Origin: Hyaloperonospora brassicae
Lineage: Eukaryota; Oomycota; Peronosporomycetes; Peronosporales; Peronosporaceae
DNA: 64,000 nt
Direction of reading: 5' to 3'
NCBI GenBank assembly: GCA_947650285.1
Contig: CANTFL010001327.1
Span: forward strand, 341,814 to 405,813
In this document: positions 11,761 through 23,729 of the stretch, piece after piece
How the letters are laid out: each line of letters opens with the position of its first letter
How positions within the stretch are numbered: the stretch's first letter is position 1
Notes under the pieces: generated by a model
What the model was told of the DNA's origin: nothing
What the model saw: only the letters and a program-made list of their open reading frames with translations
The model's database searches: none
Made by a program: the position numbers and the translations under genes

Positions 11761-14700
11761 GATAATCAAACATGTGCTCCCTGTAACTGTAAACCCTGCG
11801 AGTTGCCTAAGAATATATAAACTCGACACGAGATCGAGCTTGAACTGGGCTCGAAGTACTGTGTCATGAAGCAGTGGCCACTGCCTCGTGAACAAGTACT
11901 ATCGATCTACAAGTTCTTTACCGATCGCTTAGCGGCGGGCCGTGTGAGGGAATCATCATCCCCTCACAGCTCTCCGACCTTCTGTGTGCGAAAGGCCACA
12001 GGAGGGTGGTAGATAGTGCACGCATTCAACAAGTTGAATGCTGCAACGGTACCGGCTCAGACGCCGATACCAAGGAAGGACGTCATCATAGATGGTATGT
12101 CAAAGAGTACCATCTTCTCGTCCATGGATCTGATGGATGGATTCTATCAGATTATCATGCGTGAACGGGACATCCCGTACGCGGCAGTGAGCACCCCCAG
12201 CGGTATGCTGTGGTAGTGGCTAGTGATGCCACATGGGCTGAGTAACGCCCCTGCAACATTCAACAGATGTGTAACAAATCGGTTGAGACCGGTGCGGGAT
12301 ATCGCACCGAGTTACTTTGACGATGTGTTCGTCCATATCCGGGCTATGGGCGGGAAGACAGACGTTGAAGTTCACAGAACTCACATTCGTCAGGTTCTTC
12401 AACTCATGCGCAATCATAAGTTGTACGCCAACCTCAAGAAGTGTATATTCGCGGCTAGCGGAATACCACTTCTTGGGTGCATCGTGGGTAAACATGGTGT
12501 ACGCCCCGATCCCGAGAAGATCAAGGAGATCACCGTCTGGCCCTATCCAGTAGATGTCAAGGGACTGCAAAAGTTCCTTGGGCTAGTGACGTACTTGCAC
12601 AAGTACTCGCGCAACTACGCCGAGATGACGGTACATCTTTCTTGTGTACTCAAGAAAAATGTCAAGTGGTCATGGAACGCTGAGTGCCAGCGTTCCTTTG
12701 AAGGTTTCAACAAAAGCTTAATGCAATCGCCCAACTTAGTGATTGAAGATCAGGACAGACCGTTTCATGTGGTCTGTGACGCCAGCGATGTTGCAATAGG
12801 CTGTGCGTTAATGCAATTTGATGCAGATGGCGCAGAGCGCGCCATCTGTTATCAGTCGCGTTAGCTGCAACCAGCCGAACGCAATTACCCAGTGCATGAC
12901 AAGGAACTTCTTGCCATGAAGTACGCACTGGCTAAGTTTATCCTCTATTTCTTGAGAGGTAGACCGTTTGTTGTCTATACGGACCATGTGTCACTACGCA
13001 CGGCCGTCAAAAGTCCCCAAATCTCGCAACGAATGGAGAGGTGGCTGTCATTCTTCGCGAAGTACAACTTCTTCGTGGAACACAAACCAGGAAGACTTAA
13101 CGTAGTCGCTGATGCGCTTTACCGCCGACCCGATTTCGAGCCGGGATCGCAATCCAACAGTGAGGAGAAGCCCACTGTTGCGACACTGTCAGTCATTGTA
13201 CCGTCTTCAACGTTACTAAACGACGTAAGGAAGGCCTACGCGAAAGATAAGGATCTTCTTCGATTAATGGATCATCTGGTGAATCCAGCTCGTAAATCGT
13301 CGAAGGATTCATCGGCTTTGTTCCGCTCCTCATCGGATTGGTACACTACACGCAACGGGCTGCTGTATTACACAGCCGTTTCTAGCGACACACCTCGTGT
13401 CGTCGTCCTCTATCATGACAAAAGCGCTTGAGCATCATGTATGAGTGTCACATTTCCCCAACAGGTGGACATCGTGGAAGAGAAAAGACTTACCTCCCTG
13501 TAAGTCGTGACTTTTACTGGCCCCACCATAATCAGTTTGTGCGCAAGTACTTACGTGCTCGCAAGGTTTGCCAATTAATGAAGCCTAGTCCTTCATCCCG
13601 TTCACCCTTAGAACATTAACCTGTTCCGGCGAAGTGCTGGCAGTCCGTTTCAATGAACTTCATCTTCGGTTTCCTATAAGACGCTCACAAGAATAAAGGT
13701 ATTCTTGTGTTTGTTGACCAGTTCAGCAAGATGGTGCATATTGCTGCTGTACCCGAGTCGATCAAGGCTCAAGGATGTGCTGGTATCTTTATCGACACGA
13801 TATTTCGACTTCACGGGTTACCCCGCGAACTCGAGTCCGACCGTGACCCTCGGTTCACGGCAGACTTTTGTGAATCCGTGTTCCGTTCACTCGGAACACG
13901 GCTGAAGATGTCGTCATCTGACCATCCCGAAACAGGTGATCAGACGGAACGTGTCAATCGTGTTCTCGAAGAGATCCTTCGAGGATACATCCACTCGTTC
14001 TCAAGCTGGAGCGAATTCCTCCCGATACTAAAATGTTCCATTAATAATTTGGTGCATGCTTCAACCCAGCAAACACCGTTCTTCGTGAATATCTTGCGCC
14101 ATCCATGTCTGTCCACTCTGTTAAATTTTGACTCTTGGATAATGGAGAAGGAATCGCTCGAGCAAACCCGTTCTGGCTCTAGCTCAGCACGTGTCGACGC
14201 TAATGTCGTAACGTATGATGCCGATGTCGATCATGTCGGCATCGAAGAAGAAGATCATCTAAACAATAGTGGCGACGCTATTATTGAGTCAGATGATGAC
14301 GACGATGCTAATATCTTCAGCATCGCCAACGACTATTCCAGCGAGGAAAATGACAACCTTGCTGATGAATAGAAAGAGGAAAGGACTCTTTCTGCAGTGC
14401 GCACAAGGCAAACTACACACAACAAGGCCGAGTCAGCAGAAGGATTTTTGATGGCCCGCGAATCAGTAGTCCGTTTTGTGCAGGAATACAACGCTCACGC
14501 AATGAACCGGCAGAAACGAAACGCTGACGAGAATGAAAGAGCAAACGTTCATCTATTTATTGAAGGTGATTTATTCCTATCTTTCTTCGGTAAACCTACC
14601 TAGACACGTAGTGACTAATGTAGGCAGAAGCAAGCTACTGCCCAAGTATACCAGCTACTTTTGTGTGCTGCGCCGTCAAGGCAACGCGTACACGGTTGAG

Positions 14701-15360
14701 CTGCCACGTAGGATGCGTACGCATCCTACCTTTACGTGGTCATCATCACCCGTAATGTCAAGTACGAGGCCTCTTCGGACGATGAAGATATCCCCACGCT
14801 CAAGAATCTCCATCAGACTCTTGCGTTCGCGCTTCAGACGATCCATCTAGTCGCAAAGTGAAGAACCTTTACATTCAAATGATAGATCTCCTTGCGAGCT
14901 GCCGCCAGATCGTCAACGAGGAAACAAACATCCTCCTCGATTTTAAGCTGTGCGAGGGCGCACTCATCGCGATTTTTCGCACGATCGGCTTTCCGATCTT
15001 TGCATTTCTTCCGCACAGAAGAGGTCAGAGCATAGCGCTTTTCCTGCTCGTGCTCCAAATCCTCACAAAATTCGACGATTTCGCGATCCATCTCGCGTTG
15101 GTCGAGCTGTGAGTCGAACGACTTGGAGGAGGGTTTTCCTACTCCTCCAAACCCTTTAATGGACTCACACGGTGGTCAACAATTCCTTGTGGAGTGTATG
15201 TTGAGCCACCATTACGATTTTTGGTCAAGGACGATCTACCTAGTTTAGTGGCGGGGGTATATACCATCGTGGAACAGCTTGGAGCCCCTCTCTTAGCTGA
15301 TGTTAAATGTCCCCGGTCTCGTGAAACAGTACGAAGAGACGCAACATTTGTCGATGGAGG
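11761..15360 (+). pseudogene. Element A RT-RNase H-integrase-chromodomain
   Basis: These are the copying and integration enzymes of element A. RT: VHAFNKLNAATV, then VMPHGLSNAPATFNR, with catalytic YFDD at 12313-12324. RNase H: CDASD, HDKELLAMKYAL and KPGRLNVVADAL. Integrase: FVDQFSKM, SDRDPRF and a DQTERVNRVLEE helix, giving the D-D-E triad. The C-terminal integrase stretch (LRRQGNAYTVELP) is near 14660, and a chromodomain (WRGYIPSWNSLEP, VPGLVKQYEETQ) at about 15160-15360. The frame is broken many times, for example TAG at 12012 and TAG at 12214-12216. The second gives W-stop-W where C keeps WEW, and it is shared with element B. Confidence 0.88.
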
Positions 15361-18018
15361 GCAATAGTCGAGCGAAAGCCCGGTGCTTTCGTAAAGGGAT
15401 TGCAAGTTTTCAATACCGTTGTATATCTCAGCCGAAATGCGGGCCCTCCAGAAAAACTAATCAAGGAGGAAGGTTTCCGTAGGGGCGCGAACAGAGTTGT
15501 AAACCCAACATTGAAAGTTCTCTACCCACGATAGGCAATGTAAATTTGCATATAAATATAATCGTTTCAATTTTTTGACGAGCACCGGTAGGCGATATCT
15601 GTTCAAAATAATTTTGAGCTTCAATAATTTTTTTCAATTAAGCGTCACGGCCAACATTTTTAATGCTACCGATAAAAGAGTTCCAGGCCTGCACCAATGA
15701 AACTTCGTCTCGGTTGTGATTGCCGTGATACCATCGATGTCTAAAAATTACATCGCGTACGTATAGTGGAGCTCGATCTACATGCCGTCGTGGATTTTGT
15801 AGTCTCCGAGCGTGATTTGGTTCTTGTAGACGATGTGCCACATCCAAATACGAACCTTCTCTGGGCTCGTGTCAATCTGCGCCGCCACGAGCTTGTTGGG
15901 TCCCCACCGTATCGTCCTCGTTGCACTTGACGCGTATCTTCTTGCACAGGCGGTCGTTTAGGATCACTTTGACCATCGTCTTGAAGGTCAGCGGTAGTGC
16001 CCTAGATTAGTGCAAAACGAGCGGGAGGTCATTGCGTCGAAATTCCCTCCTATCATATGGACCTCCACTTTCAATCATGAAGCAGTAGATCTACCATCAC
16101 CGGCTCAACGCTATTGCAATAAAATTGTGCTGTGAGGTGCTGTACCCGTCGATGGATTATCTACAGGATGTTGCAGGTACTAAAACTAACGTGATCACGT
16201 CTTCTCTACGTGCAATTAGATGCATCGTCAAATCGAAATGGGTAAACTCAGTATGAAAAAGATCGACGACGTAAAGCTCATTGAACGACCAGTCGAATCG
16301 TTCGTCGAAAACGAATGCAGCGTGTTTGTGAGCTGCATTTACTGCAAACGACAGGTGATGCGCCCATCGGATCGTGTGGTTGGAGTTAGAGAGAGAAAAG
16401 GAGGAACTAGGACCTCATGCTAATGTGTGTGATTCTTTGGTGTGCAGGTGCATGCGCCACTTTACAAAACCACTTCGAAAAGTGTTTGACAGCTTCGCGA
16501 CGGATGGTCACATCCAAGCAACGACAAGACGCAGAAAGAGGGACAGAGCGCAAACAGTTACATGTAATGAGCAAACCTCATCTTAACAGAGCTTACGCTG
16601 GAATGACCGGGTCCAGAAAAGGTGGGAACGGCTCGCTCAATTTGTGATTTTGGACAATAAAACCACTGTCATCACACACAATCTTGGTACTTTGCTTTGT
16701 CCATGTTAACCTGTTGTCTACGTATCGATATGTTGACTGACCTGCAGCCTCATTAGATCGCTGACGTTCGTCACGACTAGATTCTGCATACGATGGACTG
16801 GCGGTAACGACGGGGCACCGTGAGCTGTATTCCATGTCAGCTGACGTCTCGCTGTATGTCAATTTGCTCAGTGGAAGTATACTTGAGACTCTAGTATATC
16901 TCTTGGACGGATTGGTTTTGCCAGACTTTGCTCGTTCGGATGACTACACTCATTTGTTTGTCGGAATAGTCAAAGGCTAATCCAGTTGACCATCGCCTTC
17001 TACCTTTTAGTTCAAAAAAGAAGGCATCGGTGGATCAATGCTAAGAGGATTGATCATGGATGGTTTTGACGCAAACCGATACACTGTCTTTCTTACGAAG
17101 CGAAGTGCACTTCAGGTCCACATTTCTACACTGATGAAAGCTTAGTTAGTTGGACTTTCCAAATCTACTTTTCGCTCTCGCATCAAATTTATCGTCCAGC
17201 TGCATACCGACCGTATCACTCGCACTGACATCCAGACCATGGATTCTTGACGAATCGAAGAGCGGAATCCGACAAATCCCAGTAGTATTACTATACCATT
17301 GCTTCAGATTGCGCTTTTTCTCAGGAGCAGAGTGTAACGCGTTACGATCCTGCTCCTCTTGCGCAGTGTCGACATAAGCGATGGCACTGCGATCGCCGCA
17401 ATCACTGGGATTGCTATGGCTTCGATTCTTCCGTAAGGAGTCATCGACACCATCACGACGACTAACATCCTCATGTTGTGCACTCACATCATATGAATGC
17501 GAGCGCGAGCGGTTCGATCCCCGTGACGAGTACTTAGATTTGTCGGATGAGACGAACATCTCGTGGCGCAGAGTATTGTCGAGACTGCCACGAGGTACAG
17601 CAGTCGACGTGCCCGCACCCACGGCATTACAGCCGGGATTTGCGAGCGACATCGAGTCGGACGGGGAGTCCGACTCGCCCGAATAGATCACGTCTATATC
17701 GGGATCGACGTCCACGAGGACCACCACCTGCAGAAGAAGCTGCGGATGAAGAAGCAACACTTGGATGACCACGTGCGCCTGCATGATTGGGTGTTGCAGG
17801 CTGCTTATCAATAGCAGCAGGCGCCTCATCGCCCACTGCTGCTTGCTCTCCGTCTGAACGCATCCATGCAGCCGCTTCAGTGGCGGCCTTGTTCGCGCAG
17901 CGCATGAATGAACTCTCCATGCGCTGAAAATCGAATGCGTTGAGCGGAACCAACAAGTACTCCTTTTCTCATATAGCGACCCAACGGTGGTAACTCTGTC
18001 ACCAGCCATTTGAATCAA
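14834..18018 (-). pseudogene. Antisense coding region of element A
   Basis: This region runs antisense to pol, from just inside the 3' LTR back to the integrase C-terminus. Parts: an N-terminal Ser/Arg-rich stretch (18018-17146, two frames), about 1.2 kb I cannot assign that includes a UBL5 pseudogene, a conserved domain at about 15760-15385 (FRHRWYHGN, AWNSF, PTGAR, ISAEI), a tail to 15139 opposite the chromodomain, and a charged coiled-coil-like stretch at 15091-14834 (ALAQLKIEEDVCF). The domain and the coiled coil align with the plus-strand region 29105-30806 of element B. The function is unknown. Several frameshifts and a stop make it a relic here. That it was once a single ORF is inference. 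Confidence 0.6.
15748..15976 (-). pseudogene. UBL5: UBL5/Hub1 ubiquitin-like protein pseudogene
   Basis: The minus strand from an ATG at 15976 translates to a clear UBL5 (Hub1) match over the family's full 73 residues. UBL5 is a small ubiquitin-like splicing modifier that binds partners without conjugation. Visible blocks are [19 protein letters not shown], then KLVAAQ, then [12 protein letters not shown] and IEL. A single-base deletion at about 15902-15904 shifts the frame after TVG, and a TAG at 15780-15778 follows the DGM. It has no intron, consistent with a retrocopy captured by element A. Its end runs directly into the conserved antisense domain of A. It is not functional as read. Confidence 0.85.
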
Positions 18019-18039
18019 TCACTGTAGTGATTGATAATT

Positions 18040-18051
18040 AGGGGGGGGTGA
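18040..18051 (+). other. Polypurine tract of element A
   Basis: The run AGGGGGGGGTGA directly precedes the TG of the 3' LTR. It is the plus-strand primer site for reverse transcription. Element B has the same ending GGGGTGA before its 3' LTR. Confidence 0.8.
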
Positions 18052-18496
18052 TGTACCGGGGGAGCCCGTTACATTAAAATTGATATCTTTGTATCAACTT
18101 TGAACAATACCTATTTTGATAATGTTCAATTGGCATTACTCGTAAGGAGTAAGGTTGAAAGAATATTACCCCGAGGGAAATTTTTCTTGGATGAGTTGCT
18201 CAACCTGGTGGTTGATGTTCCGTAAACATCAACCAGATTAACCGCCAATCGCTGCTGGACGCGCGCAATGGGTTGGAGCAAGAAACACACAGAGGAGATT
18301 GTAGGTAAATATATTCAGCTCAAGACGAAAGATGATTCAGTAAGAAGCTGAACTATAATTAAATAACAGTTCTACTCTTTGGCTTCGATAGAGCTTCCGA
18401 GTTCTGCCTACTTCGCTGCGCTTCCTCACTTCACGTGTACGTGACTTCGAGTTCTCACAGCCTTGGGTCATACTGACACAAGGCGTGCCCGTTACA
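18052..18496 (+). repeat. 3' LTR of element A
   Basis: This 445-bp LTR starts TGTACCGGGGGAGCCCGTTACAT and ends GCGTGCCCGTTACA. It carries the family core CCAATCGCTGCTGGACGCGCGCAATGG. It belongs to the same LTR family as 5240-5652, 28527-28969, 35824-36266, 38828-39292 and 49574-50046. The partner LTR lies outside the window, so the target duplication cannot be checked. Confidence 0.88.
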
Positions 18497-19690
18497 ATCA
18501 TGTCTGATTTACGCTCGGAGTCATGACAGTCGCAAGAAATCGCACGGATACATCAGCTTGGTCACGCGCAGCGACTTGGAATGAGTAGATGTGCTAGCGC
18601 ATTAGATGGTGCTTGTAAAAGAGTGGGATACATTACGTCTCTTGCAAACACAATGTCTTGTGGAAGTAGCAGATCTGCTCCCATTGTTTAATTGTTTTCT
18701 CTTCCGTCACGGTGACAGTAGCACCAGCTCGGCTCATAGTCATGTCGCTGAGGGTTGTCATGCCCGGTCACTTTATAGCGCTTGTCTTTTTCGAATGCCA
18801 CAAAATAATGATGGGTGGATGTTGCAAGAAAATGACCTGAACGTCACTCTTGCTGCAGGTCATCAGCTGCAAGTCGGCTGACGCATTTCTCCATCTATGT
18901 TCATTAGTCGATGCGGTAATTGTGGCGGGACCCGATTTGGAAAGTTTCCGTTTGTATTGTTTACAGTGAGCCACGTTGGTTTTGCACGCGTATCTGCCAT
19001 TCCGATTCGTTGTTTACAAGAGCATTTGTTAGATACTGTTTCGGCGACGACATACATTGCATTTCCATAGCTACTTCAGTTCACACTGAACACTATTCTT
19101 CCACGTAGCCCTTCATTCCGCAAGCAACTGTCAGTCTCCTTGTGCGCTCATGAATGAGAGGGTGCGTCGAAGAGGTATGTATCCGTGTGCGTGCTAAGCA
19201 GCGTTCCCTTATATTATTTTGTCCCCTGCAGTGTGCTCACCGTGCATTTTAGCATAAGCCGTAAATGGATATCATGTAACGTGAAAGCGATGTAGATGAA
19301 TCACAGGATACTGGACATCGTGGGAACATATTCAACTATAACATCAATATGTTGAAGACCGTACATTGCTTTGCTATGTCGATTTTTATAAGCTAAGCTA
19401 ATGACGACAAACCGCCATAAAATCATTTCTCATACGCCAATTTACGCTTACGTTGTAGCGGCACGATCCCCTCCGCGCACAACATGCCGACTTTGCGCGT
19501 CAGCATTTAGTAGATCTACTAAGAAGCGTATTACAAAATGGTTGTCGATGGCCGTGAGATTTGCATATGTAGGGATTCTACTGCATGACAGTACGATAGG
19601 AAGACGTCGACTGTAGTCACTTTGTCGTCTATTCCAGAGCATCATTACTTCCCAATTTGCGCTTTGATACGCAAGTTACAACTTTGGTAC
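18497..19690. other. Intervening DNA, no recognised gene
   Basis: This lies between the 3' LTR of A and the start of LINE2. A short minus-strand frame at 18974-18768 has a faint zinc-finger look (CKQYKRKLSKSGPATIT) that could be a BED finger of a DNA transposon, but it is too short and degraded to name. Nothing else is supported. Confidence 0.4.
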
Positions 19691-19699
19691 GTGGAAGTG

Positions 19700-22600
19700 T
19701 GCCACGAACAGGGCGACCGGCCGACGGCGGCGAGATTCGCAGCACTGCTACACAGCTCACGGGGCGGCACAGCACGCCCACGCAGCGCGAGCACCTTCCG
19801 ATATCCCCGAATATCGTGGAATGGATGACGGGGGAGGCGGCAGTACGCCTATGTTTCCCGGAGTTGTTCGGGAAAGGCATGACATGATCGACCCGGGCGT
19901 CGTACTCAAGGCGATAGGTCGTCGACACTCTTACGCTGATGGTGTCAGTGGTGTCGGCGACGTCCACCGACCTAATTTTGACGACATTCGCCGACCGAGC
20001 TCAAGCGAAAATTGACGACCAGACCTTAACGAGCTCCACCGGCCTGACCCTGCCGACTCTCATCAAGCTAATTCGGACAATGTAGCGCGCCCGGTCTCTG
20101 CCGATGGTGTTGCTGGGACCAATGATTTTCAGGATCACAGGGTGGTCCTACTAAGCGCGACAGCCAGGGCATGTGTTTAGAAGGCGGAAGTTGATATGCG
20201 TCCAATGATTCCGATTGAGGAAGAGGCTCTTGCGGCATGGATAATGGGGAGCATCGTATTGCCTTCTTCTCATGGGTTTCTGGTCTTCACGCATCCGCGT
20301 GCTACAAGGGTGGTATTACTTGATTTTTTTGTAGCGTACCTCGAAGGCAAGGTTATCGCGACTGTTCCTTCGTATGTGCGTACGCCTCAGTACATCGCGG
20401 ATAAGACGTTGCTTCTCCAACTATTGGAACGACACGAAGGAGATCCGGAACCCGATGTTATGAGTCGCGAACTGGGTAAGGGTGCCAAGCGGACGAGATA
20501 CGACGCCGACACATAACGCCTGACTTTAATTATGCCGGATCAAGCAGCTGCTGCGAGCTGGCATGTCAAGACAATTCTGTTTCGCGGTAAGCGCCTTCAG
20601 CTGTTGTGTCCGGCTACAATGGAACGCGACGACATCACTACTCCATTGCCAACTGTTACGTCTCCCGGTAGACATTAATCGCAATATCAAGTCCGGGTTC
20701 TGGTCAATGAAGTGGCTGATAGCATTATTTAAGCAATTCTGGCGTCCTTTGTGTTCTGTGCGGTGACACCCGTAACTCGTGGGTGCTCCCATGGGTCGGA
20801 TGTTTATCATTCGAAATTTTTCTGGTGACTTTCGACGCGGTAATATGTCCCGAACAACTCAAGCTGGTACGCACATCGCTACATCCAACACGGAGATCTT
20901 CCTCCACCATTTTCGGCACTTCCAACGCGTTACCTGTTTTACCTGCTTCTAGCCTTATCACTCGAGTTCCAAGTTCGTCGGGCGCAAAAGCGCTTTTCAC
21001 GTTCAGCATCACCAAGAGTTCACCGGTGCTCCAATTGCTTTGCCTCACGTCAGTGGGTTGACGTTTAACCACTTGGACATTGCCGGTCTCATGCAGCATG
21101 TCTGTGGACTGGCGGACGCTCAGGCGGCAACCATGGCGAAGCTGAATGCGGATGGCGACAAGGCTTCCCTTTTAAGTACAGTATCGCGGGCACCTCCTCG
21201 TGCTGCTCACTCGGGCGATACCACCGCCTCTCCGGTCGAGGTAGTTCAGTCCCCTTGTGGCGGCGCTACTCGCGTCAGTGGAATATTGACGACCGAGTAG
21301 TTTGCCCTGGTGCAACCAAGAAAATCGGGATGTGCGTCCCCCTGTGGCGCATTTTACCACAGCGGTGGGACCTCCAGTGACACCACCTAAGCATTCGCAG
21401 TCCACCACGATTGACAATTCACGAAAGTCGCCTCTACCGACGTCGACGGATACGTCCCAGACAATTTCTGCGACCACGGTCTCATAAAACAAGAATCCTC
21501 CTAAGCCGGCCAAGGCCACGGGTCGACCCAAGAGCATCTATAAAACTGCTAAATAGGCACTTACGACCTCTGCACTCATCAAGGCGATAACTCAGCGGAC
21601 ACAGGCGATTCGGGAACTGGACCAATTACTGCGTGGCGATACTGCAGTTGCTGCCGCGGTTCCACCTCCTGCCCCTTGTACCAGCTCTTCTCATTTTAAG
21701 AAGGCATTGAAGGAGACGGCGCTTGAATCCGCTCGATTGCAAGTAGCGGCAGCACTAAAATGGGCCGATGAACTTACTTTCGCAGCCGCAAAGAAGCAGC
21801 GCGAGGCTGACACAACAAAGTCATGCTACTTCGAGGCTCATGCTCTGCACTCCAAAAATGTATTGCTACTGACACCCAAAGTACTGAAGACCCTGCCTCA
21901 CTCGACGACGGCGGTGGAGATTTGCGGCGGTTGGAGTACGAATACCGTGCCGCGGGTGCGGTGGCAAACCGAGCGAACGCGGACGCAACGACCGCAGCGA
22001 ATACACTTATACCTCTGACCCGCCGATTGGCAAGTATTACACCGAAAAAGAAGCTCGTCACCGAAGTCAAGGTTTCACGAGAGCATACGCCACCCCAAGC
22101 GTTGTCTGATGCACTGATGGAAATATGCAGAGAGCGGAGTCGGTCTATGATCCAACATTTGCTGGCCTCGTACCTTCGGCGCAATTGAGGTATCACAGGT
22201 GGGCCGCCAGAACCACCACCTCGCCCGGTGCCGTTCGCGGCGGATCCTCATCCGCCGGGACCGTCGGACCTGCCACCTAAGTGCTCCCAAGAATTAAAAG
22301 GGCTGCAGACACAGGATCTCGATGTTTCGATGGTGGAGAGCACGGTTGTGTTTGGTGACACCATGTGCCCCCATGATCTGGATAAAAGGGCTGTAACTCC
22401 GCCTCCGGGTGCCTCTAGTGTACCTATTCCAGCGTACCTGGCCCAAGCGATAAACGAAGAGATCAAGGCCTCGTCTGGAGTACTCGAAGACCCCAAAACA
22501 GGTGCTTCTGGCTCGCCGAATCGCCCTGACGCTGATATAGGCGATCTATGTTCGGCGGTAGCGGTCCGGTCCTCGATGGCCTATGTTCGCGCTCCAGATA

Positions 22601-23347
22601 CTCACGACCAGACTTTACGCGCAACCAGGGTGCGCAAAGTTCTAGAAACCGCATCCTCTCCGGTGGCGGCTGCTGCTGAGCCGGAGAGCATGAAGGACCT
22701 TTCAGCGAACATGGCTGCGATTCTCACATGGACTAGACAGCACAAAGCTGTTGCAATACTACCGCCTACCATGTCAGTTGGACCATGGGGACAAGTGACG
22801 TGGATAAACACGTGTGCCCTGGACTTGGCAAGACTCGTATCTAGTCTCTCTTATCCCATTATATCTGGCCTCTATGCCGGGGGAAACTCTGCGTTCCTTC
22901 GGACATACCATCAACAGTGAATATCAACTGGCTGTGATCCGGCTCCATACCACACACATCGATGTCAAACTTCGCGATCTGTGCAAGGGTTGGGCCGCCA
23001 CGGCGGATGGGCAAACCGGTCAAATACGATGGAGAACGACGGACAATATTCAACGGTGGAGACGTTTTTACAAACTCCAGCCTGATTTGTTGTGCGCGAC
23101 AGTCGTCGAACCGCATGGTGACTTGGATCATTGGGGAGTTCTCAATGTTCTTTGCGTTTTGCTAACACAGCTCACATCCATTGATCTTGAGACGGACGTG
23201 GTAATGCCGCAAACGAAGGCTGTGTCATACCACCTCTCCACAGAGGTACGCGCGGCGGTCGTCGGCATTCTCTGCAAACCTGCCAACTGGCAACCGGCGC
23301 TTGACCCTATCGCTCGAGATGGTCACCCGCTGAAACCTCAGTACTGA
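19700..23347 (+). pseudogene. LINE2 ORF1-like region, broken
   Basis: This is coding-like sequence before the endonuclease, open in pieces: 20196-20516, 21040-21300, 21707-22018, 22228-22920 and 22814-23347. The middle is Pro/Ser/Thr-rich and low in structure; the last piece, 22814-23347, is the best conserved. I see no named RNA-binding domain. Assignment as ORF1 rests on position, as in LINE1. Confidence 0.5.
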
Positions 23348-23729
23348 GGGAGTCTTGTATGGGCTTAAGGGTGTGCCACTTCGGAGCATGCTCCAACGTC
23401 GTCTCCGACTTCTGTGGAAAGAGTCCCGCTAGCCGCGCAACACCAGCATCGGTCTCCAATCGCAAAATGTCGCGGGACTGTCCAAGCATCCGGAACACTG
23501 CTCATCTTGGTATAGTCACTTCCAACAGAGCGAATCCAGGTGAACCATCGATTTAGCTCTTCTACATGAAAATCGGGACACTATTGGTGAGTCGATTACT
23601 ATGTAAAATCTTTACAACTCCTCCTAGGGCTTTGTACACAAGCGCGGACGCTCGTTGTGTACAGATTCCGAACACAATAGAGGTGGAGGGGCGATGTAAT
23701 TAAACTCCTACTCATCGGTCACGGAAAAG

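Larger units (their letters stand above)
1..18496 (+). mobile_element. Ty3/gypsy element A, split by a 9.3-kb insertion
   Basis: This is a chromodomain-bearing Ty3/gypsy LTR retrotransposon in plus orientation. Gag is at 1-1160, protease through chromodomain at 10500-15360, an antisense coding region at 14834-18018 and the 3' LTR at 18052-18496. Compared with element B, gag homology stops after a Pro-Ala-Thr triplet near 1160 and resumes near 10500 at the next residues (Arg-Glu-Phe-Ala). The two pieces therefore abut almost exactly, and the 9.3 kb between them is best read as a nested insertion. The 5' LTR should lie just left of the window, because the start aligns with sequence about 70 bp past the 5' LTR of element D. 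I found no target duplication around the nested insert. All reading frames are broken. The split-element reading is inference from the B alignment. Confidence 0.7.

Noticed and set aside
15748..15976. A functional UBL5 gene
   Set aside because: It has a one-base deletion and an in-frame stop, and sits inside a retrotransposon.
18768..19057. BED-type zinc finger of a hAT-like DNA transposon
   Set aside because: Only a faint C/H pattern in a short frame, with no transposase or terminal repeats nearby.
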